Assembly (NCBI GenBank): GCA_018292915.2
Contig: JACVVK020000437.1
Location: forward strand, 135,001-199,000
DNA: 64,000 bases
Source of the DNA: Batillaria attramentaria
Lineage: Eukaryota > Mollusca > Gastropoda > Batillariidae
Direction of reading: 5' to 3'
Below are positions 58,272 to 64,000 of this stretch, piece by piece; the first letter of the stretch is position 1; every line of letters begins with the position of its first letter. Position numbers and translations under genes: made by a program. The notes beneath the pieces are model-generated. The model had not been told where the DNA came from, did not search any database, and saw only the letters and a list, made by a program, of their open reading frames with translations.

Positions 58272-58648
58272 ATTGTATAGGCGCTTTACCCAATGTCATG
58301 AATCGGCTCAAAGCGCCGCGAACTGAACCCAGCACGCACGCTCACGTGAATCACACGCATGTTCTCACACACTGGACATAAACACATTACAATCACGTGG
58401 TGCGAAGGGTCAGCTCAGCTATTTAAGTTTCTGAATTTAGAATTGCATTTATTTTTCACATTGGTGGGCTGAACATTTCCAAAGCAGAGGGGGAGGAAGC
58501 CGGAGTACCCGGAGATAACCCCCGACGATCGGCCCGAATGAACGGTGCTACATACGAGAAGGAAAAATTCTTTGCCCCGAGTGGGACTCGAACCCCAGAC
58601 CTCTCGCATTGGTGACAAATCTCTTAACCACTAGACCACCGACCGCCT
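58225..58648 (-). repeat. SINE family B, full copy
   Basis: (AAT)n tail, full body, and head complement 'accactagaccaccgaccgc' at the right end. Confidence 0.9.
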
Positions 58649-58933
58649 CTGGGTATGTGTCTCTGGGAGGTCATAACAGCAGAGTTTTCACCATGAGGTA
58701 GTTCAAAAAGAATACTAAGACATCTTCCTTAGCGAGGTCGTAACACAAAGATTTCATGATATTGTCGCCCCCAGGGCCCACAACCTCATAATGAAAAAAG
58801 CGGTCATCTTTCACAGCCAGGTAATACGGTAAGCTTCATGTTGAGGTCGTGACAAGAGCAACGATCTCGCATTGAAAAAATAAAGTCGTCTTTTATAATG
58901 AAGTAGCCTAACACACCCGCTATCGATCGTTAA

Positions 58934-59150
58934 GGGAGCCGGGGTGGCCGAATGGTTGAGCGTTGAACTTCTAATGCTCGGGTCGTGAGTTCGTATCCCG
59001 GCTGGGGCCAAATATTTGTGCTGGCTTTTTCATCGTTGTCTCGTCTTTGATATTACCCGCATGTGGTGGAAAAGGACGTTAAACTCCCAAACACCCCCCA
59101 CCCCCCCCACCCCACAACCACGCCCCCCCCCCCCCCTCCACACACACACA
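58934..59150 (+). repeat. SINE family A, full copy with 20+ bp target duplication
   Basis: The sequence cacccgctatcgatcgttaa ends at 58933 and is found again ending near 59172. Between them lie a normal A copy and a C-rich, CA-rich tail. Confidence 0.92.
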
Positions 59151-59174
59151 CACACCCGCTATCGATCGTTAACA

Positions 59175-60240
59175 CATAAACTACAAGGAAGTTGACGGTA
59201 GTAGAAGAAGGAGGCCATGCGTTTTAAGACAGTGTGATCAATTCAGTTCAAAATACGTGTCTGTTTATCTGATCTGAAACAGACAATTGTCTCGGGACTC
59301 ACAGAATGCTCTTTCACATATTAAAAAAATTAATATTCATTCATTTAAGATCTTGATGTAAAGTATAAAAGTAATAAAATAGAGATGAAACATTAAGATC
59401 AAACAAACTTCACAATCAATTGAAATCCAGTAGCCAAACTCAGGGATTGTGTTGTCAAGAAAACAGATCTCTCACTCTCTGCATACGGACAAATGTGACA
59501 GTGACAGTGACAGTGTAGCCAAAGCCGTGATCAGCAAAGAGTGTGGTAGGAGCAGACTGATTAAATGCTTACTCAGAAATCAGCTCTGGCTCAATGTGAA
59601 ATTTAAATTTTCTAGGGAAAGAAATTCATGTTCCTGGTCAGGTGACCATTGTCCCAGACACAATGAACCAGACACAGCAACTGTCACATCATTATGTTTT
59701 CAGCGTCTCTGAAATCCGCATTATTACCAAGCGGAGCCTGGTTTTACAACTCAGTTTGCGGTTTGATACTGAGCGAGAAATGCCGCAGTCTTGTCGTGCA
59801 GCATGCAACACTCGCCAGGCACTATAGCGATGTGTCTCGCTCGCTGACCAAAAGCACAATGAAGTCTCCGCAAACTCACGCCCTGGTTTTATAAGAGTCT
59901 CCGAAGCGCTGAAAACTCTGCAACTTTGACAGAAATGACTGTGCATTTTGTAGAGCTTTCAAAAACACATTGTTTGCGGCTTTTTGTTGAGATTGAAGAC
60001 CTTTAATGCAGGAGTGGCTGAAGCACTGGAGGCGGAGCTGAACTTGGGGAGTGGCTATGTTTAGGGGTATGTTTGTATGTTTGCCGTGAATACTGCCAAA
60101 ACCTGTAGGACTCATCTGAAACTGTTTATCTTTCCTGAGTTTCCCATACAAAACCGAAAAACGATTCAAAAGCGTGGGATAGTCGTACGCAGTGCGAAAT
60201 GTGCTATAGAAGAAAGCCTTTGCTTTGTCACTGACGTGAA
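59175..60240. other. Intergenic stretch with a fragment shared with 42229
   Basis: The segment 59970-59998 ('ggctttttgttgagattgaa') resembles the sequence just after the NERD-gene stop. A frame at 59640-59820 has a possible exon look, but no partner exon was found. Confidence 0.4.
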
Positions 60241-60242
60241 GT

Positions 60243-60424
60243 CCAAGGGTGGGTGGGTGGGTGAGTGTTTGGGGTTTAACGTCCTTTTCCACCACATACG
60301 GGTGATATCAAAGACGGGGCAACGATGAAAAAGCCAGCACAAATATTTGGCCCCAGCCGGGATACGAACTCACGACCCGAGCATTAGAAGTCCAACACTG
60401 TACCATTCGGCCACCCCGGCTCCC
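60243..60424 (-). repeat. SINE family A, full copy
   Basis: Reverse copy with B box complement 'cgggatacgaactc' and head 'attcggccaccccggctccc'. Confidence 0.88.
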
Positions 60425-60472
60425 GTAACGTCCAAAGGATGTGTTTGGATGTCTGTTTTTTGTAAGAAAGGG

Positions 60473-60474
<2 letters not shown>

Positions 60475-60548
<74 letters not shown>

Positions 60549-60571
60549 GCGTGCGTGCGTGCGTGCGTGCG
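60475..60571. repeat. TG microsatellite with TGCG end
   Basis: About 72 bases of TG followed by (GCGT)n. Confidence 0.97.
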
Positions 60572-60875
60572 TCCGACTGACTGACCAGTGCCCAGTGGAG
60601 ACCACGACAGAATTCACGATACACTGAGCCTCCGCGTGAAAAGCGAAACATAAAGCGACAAGAAATATCGAATTTCTATTGTTCTGATATTAAAATGTTT
60701 CCTTATAAATCATTTGTCTTACTGAAAATGATTTTTAAAAACATAGTAACTGATTACCGTACGTTCCTTACAACAAACTACATGGAATGCTCTTGAAGTT
60801 TTCAGAGTTAACTTTTGCTTACCAGGTGGGTCACAGCACATGAATGGCATGCTACCGCTGCTAAAATAAAATACT

Positions 60876-61360
60876 GTACCGGCCCCCGTAGTGTAGTGGT
60901 TAGCACTTCGGATCATGGACCGGGAGACCCGGGTTCGAATCCCAGCCGAGGCAAGCGGGATTTTTCATACCTAGGTCGGCTCCTACCCAGAGCGGGTGTG
61001 CTATGGGCCCAATGGGGAGGCTGTTGCCACACAGCCGAGTTTCACCCACTTCACGGGTGCGACTTTGGGGGTGCTTCCCTTGGTATGACACGTCTTATGA
61101 TGTGGATGATTACACGGCCGGCACGGCAGGTGCCGTAGTTCCCGGGCCTGGTTAATGCCGGGATATTTATGACAGGAAGCGTGGAATGCGGCCCTGTCCC
61201 GCAGTCCCAAACCACATGGACCTCCATAGCATCATCTTACTATCATCCTCATCATCATGCATAATAAAAATTGTCGCAGCTTCCGAGTCCTCCGTGGGTT
61301 CCACCCATGACCTGGGAGGAACACCACATGAGCTGGCAAAAGAGTTGGGGCAGCAAAAAA
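60876..61360 (+). repeat. SINE family D, full copy 1
   Basis: Head 'ccccgtagtgtagtggttag', B box gggttcgaatccc, ~400 bp body and an A-rich tail. The flanks share taaaatactgta, indicating a target duplication. Confidence 0.92.
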
Positions 61361-61981
61361 TTAAAAAAATAAAATAAAATACTGTATGTGTAGACCTCCT
61401 TCATGTAGCCCGACATACACTAAGTTTATCCGGTGAAGTCAAGAATGTGTCCCTACAAAGGCTTATCTGTCTGAGACATCGATTGAGCCGGTCAAAGCAT
61501 GATGTATGCTAGTCCGATCCATCTGAGTCAGATTCCTACATTCACAAAGGCTGTTTGGAGCAGTGTGGGGCGGCGGGGATTTTGACTGTGTGTCGGTTGG
61601 GTGGCAACTTTGCGTTGGAATCAAAGGTGTGACAACTGTAACCGTGACACTGCAACCGTTAGAAATCCCGAACGAAAATCGCCGTACGTTTTCTGTGTCG
61701 CCCGACAGGTCCGCAAAGACAGAAAGTACAGGTGTGGGAAATCCGAGACAACGCAAGGGCACTGTTTACTGATGGCAACCCTGTTCCGGGACCGTCGCTT
61801 CTCTAGGCCGCTGCGACGACGTCCAAATCGGGCTAACCGAGACCGAGCCGAGCTAAGTGATTCTTAAGAAGGAAAAAAACAAAAATACTCGGTGACAAGG
61901 AAAGTGGACAGTTGCGAACAACTTTGAGGACCCCGTGTTATTTCACAGTGTGCACAGAAGCGTTGAAAACTGTCGCATTCC

Positions 61982-62139
61982 CCAGCACAGTACATTTTCA
62001 GCCTGTTTCGAGATTATTTCCTGCATCAGTTTTCGTGGGAGCTTTGTGCTCTGCCACGAAAAATGCGTGCTTCTTGCGACAAGGGAGACAACTCATGCAG
62101 GCAATACTCTCTAAACAGGCTGAAAATGTACTGTGCTGG
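61982..62139. mobile_element. 158 bp inverted-repeat element
   Basis: The 27 bp termini are exact inverse complements (left end ccagcacagtacattttcag). The interior is single-copy and non-coding. The target duplication is unclear. Confidence 0.8.
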
Positions 62140-62367
62140 TGATGGCGGCTGGTAAAACTTTTCAACGCAAGATCGTACATCAACCCTTGTGCACTACACA
62201 CGCGAATGAATGAAAAGGAAACGTCACAATAAGCAGTCGCTGGAAATTCTTTAATTCCACCGTTTATGGTTTGAGATACACAATACACGCAAATGAATAA
62301 GAGGGGATGTCACCATTTAAGCAGATACTGGAAAGTCTTTAATTCCACCGTTAATTGAAACTACTTT

Positions 62368-62858
62368 CACCGGCCCCCGTAGTGTAGTGGTTAGCACTTC
62401 GGATCATGGACCGGGAGACCCGGGTTCGAATCCCAGCCGAGGCAAGCGGGATTTTTCATAACCTAGGTCGGCTCCTACCCAGAGCGGGTGTGCTATGGGC
62501 CCAATGGGGAGGCTGTTGCCACACAGCCGAGCTTCACCCACTTCACGGGTGCGACTTTGGGGGTGCTTCCCTTGGTATGACACGTCTTATGATGTGGATG
62601 ATTACACGGCCGGCACGGCAGGTGCCGTAGTTCCCGGGCCTGGTTAATGCCGGGATATTTATGACAGGAAGCGTGGAATGCGGCCCTGTCCCGCAGTCCC
62701 AAACCACATGGACCTCCATAGCATCATCTTACTATCATCCTCATCTCCATCATCATGCATAATAAAAATTGTCCCAGCTTCCGAGTCCTCCGTGGGTTCC
62801 ACCCATGACCTGGGAGGAACACCACTGGAACTGGCAAAGAGTTGGGGCAGCAAAAAAA
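62368..62858 (+). repeat. SINE family D, full copy 2
   Basis: Nearly identical to copy 1 over its whole length, with a TCC insertion near 62745. The flanks share ctactttca, which differ from those of copy 1. Confidence 0.92.
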
Positions 62859-63204
62859 AAAGAAAAAAAACCTACTTTCAACGCACAGTTCGTGCAGAGT
62901 TCAGTGTCGTGACAACTGCTTCAGTTCTGTCCATAAAGTACTGACATTGTGCCTGTGTTTGACACTTGCTGGAGAAAGCTTTATATTGTCCGCGCACCCA
63001 CATGCTTTGGGCATTAACTGTGCTTGGAGAAAATAATTTGCTTAACTTGTAACCACTTCGCACCACTTTTACCGTTTCCGTTTCTATTTGTTCTTGGAGA
63101 CTTTCGCTAATTGGAAAAATATTGTGTTCTTGTTGACGTAGGTCGCCACTTTCAACACGTGCCGGGTACACAGAGTTTTCACAATGAGGTGCCCCCCCCC
63201 CCTC

Positions 63205-63247
<43 letters not shown>
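63205..63247. repeat. CA microsatellite between C runs
   Basis: CA array with poly-C on both sides. Confidence 0.97.
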
Positions 63248-63249
<2 letters not shown>

Positions 63250-63284
63250 CCCTTTCCCCCTCCGGATTACGGAAAATACACCAC

Positions 63285-63348
63285 ACTAGTTTGTTGATTT
63301 CGACCGAGTTTTAACGAGCAGTTTTTCGGTCGAAATCAACAAACAAGT
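63285..63348. repeat. Hairpin with ~20 bp stem
   Basis: 'tttgttgatttcgaccga' pairs with 'tcggtcgaaatcaacaaa' across an 18 base loop. Confidence 0.85.
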
Positions 63349-63504
63349 CAGATGAATCGGACTCGAGTCACTAGCGCGTACACTACATAATTATTCTACA
63401 AGTTTAACCCTGACAATGACGTAGGAAACTTACGTCATACCCGCCGTCATGTCTTGACGAAAGCATCGTATCATGACGCCGCCAACTGCATGTTTAGATC
63501 TAGA

Positions 63505-63565
63505 AATAATAATAATAATAATGATAATATTTATAAGGCGCCCGTCTCTGAAGGACAGACTGAGA

Positions 63566-63626
<61 letters not shown>

Positions 63627-63900
63627 AACATGGACAGAGGGTCCCAGTTGTCTATGGAAAGGCCTGACGGAACAGGTATGGTTTGAGTTGTGATTTAAAG
63701 GCTGACAGTGTGGGGACATCACGGAGGGCAGAAGGCAGCGAGTTCCAGATTGTCGGGGCGAGGTACCTGAACGCGTGTTCACCGGTAGTTTTCATATTAC
63801 GCAGAGGAACTTTGAGAAGTTTTTCATCAGAGGAATGCGGGTTGGCCCTCAGTTTGGGCCCTTGGTCGCTCAGTAGCAGGGTTGAACCCGGGTCTCTTTA
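63505..63900 (+). repeat. Interspersed repeat with ATA head and GCGCC motif
   Basis: (AAT)n then 'ataaggcgcccgtctctgaa', a CA array at 63571-63624, and a body with 'ggcagcgagttccagattgt'. Phrases of this kind recur in dispersed animal repeats. I cannot name the family. Confidence 0.45.
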
Positions 63901-64000
63901 AACCCGGGTTGGTTAAATGTAAACGCACCAAACCGGAAAAGGAGACGGTATAATGACTGTGAAGTGGTTACAAGTTAAACATATAAAAGCGACATAAAAG

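Noticed and set aside
59449..59827. Possible exon reading 'VTIVPDTMNQTQQLSHHYVF'
   Set aside because: It follows an AG and stays open, but no donor in phase or partner exon was found.
61563..61867. Plus-strand frames with 'CDNCNRDTA' and basic tail
   Set aside because: No start context, splice partner or recognisable domain; overlapping frames on both strands are equally open.

Overview
This is a eukaryotic, animal window. All genes are split by GT-AG introns, and the spaces between exons are packed with CA/TG microsatellites, minisatellites, several tRNA-headed SINE families and short inverted-repeat DNA elements. The repeat style and the gene set suggest a marine lophotrochozoan, most likely a gastropod mollusc. 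That placement is inference, because no taxon-specific marker is present. I see no operon, CRISPR array, rRNA or functional tRNA gene.

Layout. (1) 1-2767, + strand: the last five exons of a BAIAP3/UNC13D-type (Munc13 family) exocytosis gene, with the end of the MHD2 helix region and a complete C2 domain. (2) 7472-20861, - strand: a 12-exon NCBP3 gene (nuclear cap-binding subunit 3). It reads through cleanly except for a probable one-base deletion in exon 10. Two of its introns carry related ~1.1 kb elements built from a ~146 bp repeat that multiplies TCAAGGTCA-type nuclear receptor half-sites. (3) 20862-28567: repeat-rich intergenic DNA with a broken Cys/His gene remnant at 22634-23521, a MITE nested in another repeat, and a four-copy ~128 bp satellite. 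(4) 28568-39142, + strand: a nine-exon membrane-anchored copper amine oxidase whose cofactor tyrosine, catalytic aspartate and copper histidines are all present. (5) 39143-42401: a ~1.5 kb array of a 39 bp minisatellite. (6) 42402-48506, - strand: a seven-exon gene fusing a NERD nuclease-like domain to a P-loop helicase-like core, about 774 residues. This is the most novel-looking gene here. (7) 48507-64000: mostly repeats, with one weak two-exon candidate at 52029-54929 (-) and several SINEs and foldback elements.

The genes do not form a pathway. They are a normal set of unrelated animal genes (vesicle fusion, mRNA cap binding and export, amine oxidation, and an uncharacterised nucleic-acid ATPase). 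Exon boundaries were set by hand from splice consensus, phase continuity and protein similarity recalled from family knowledge; no search was run. In the multi-exon models every internal junction keeps phase except the NCBP3 exon 10 problem noted below. First exons of the amine oxidase and NERD genes are the least certain parts.
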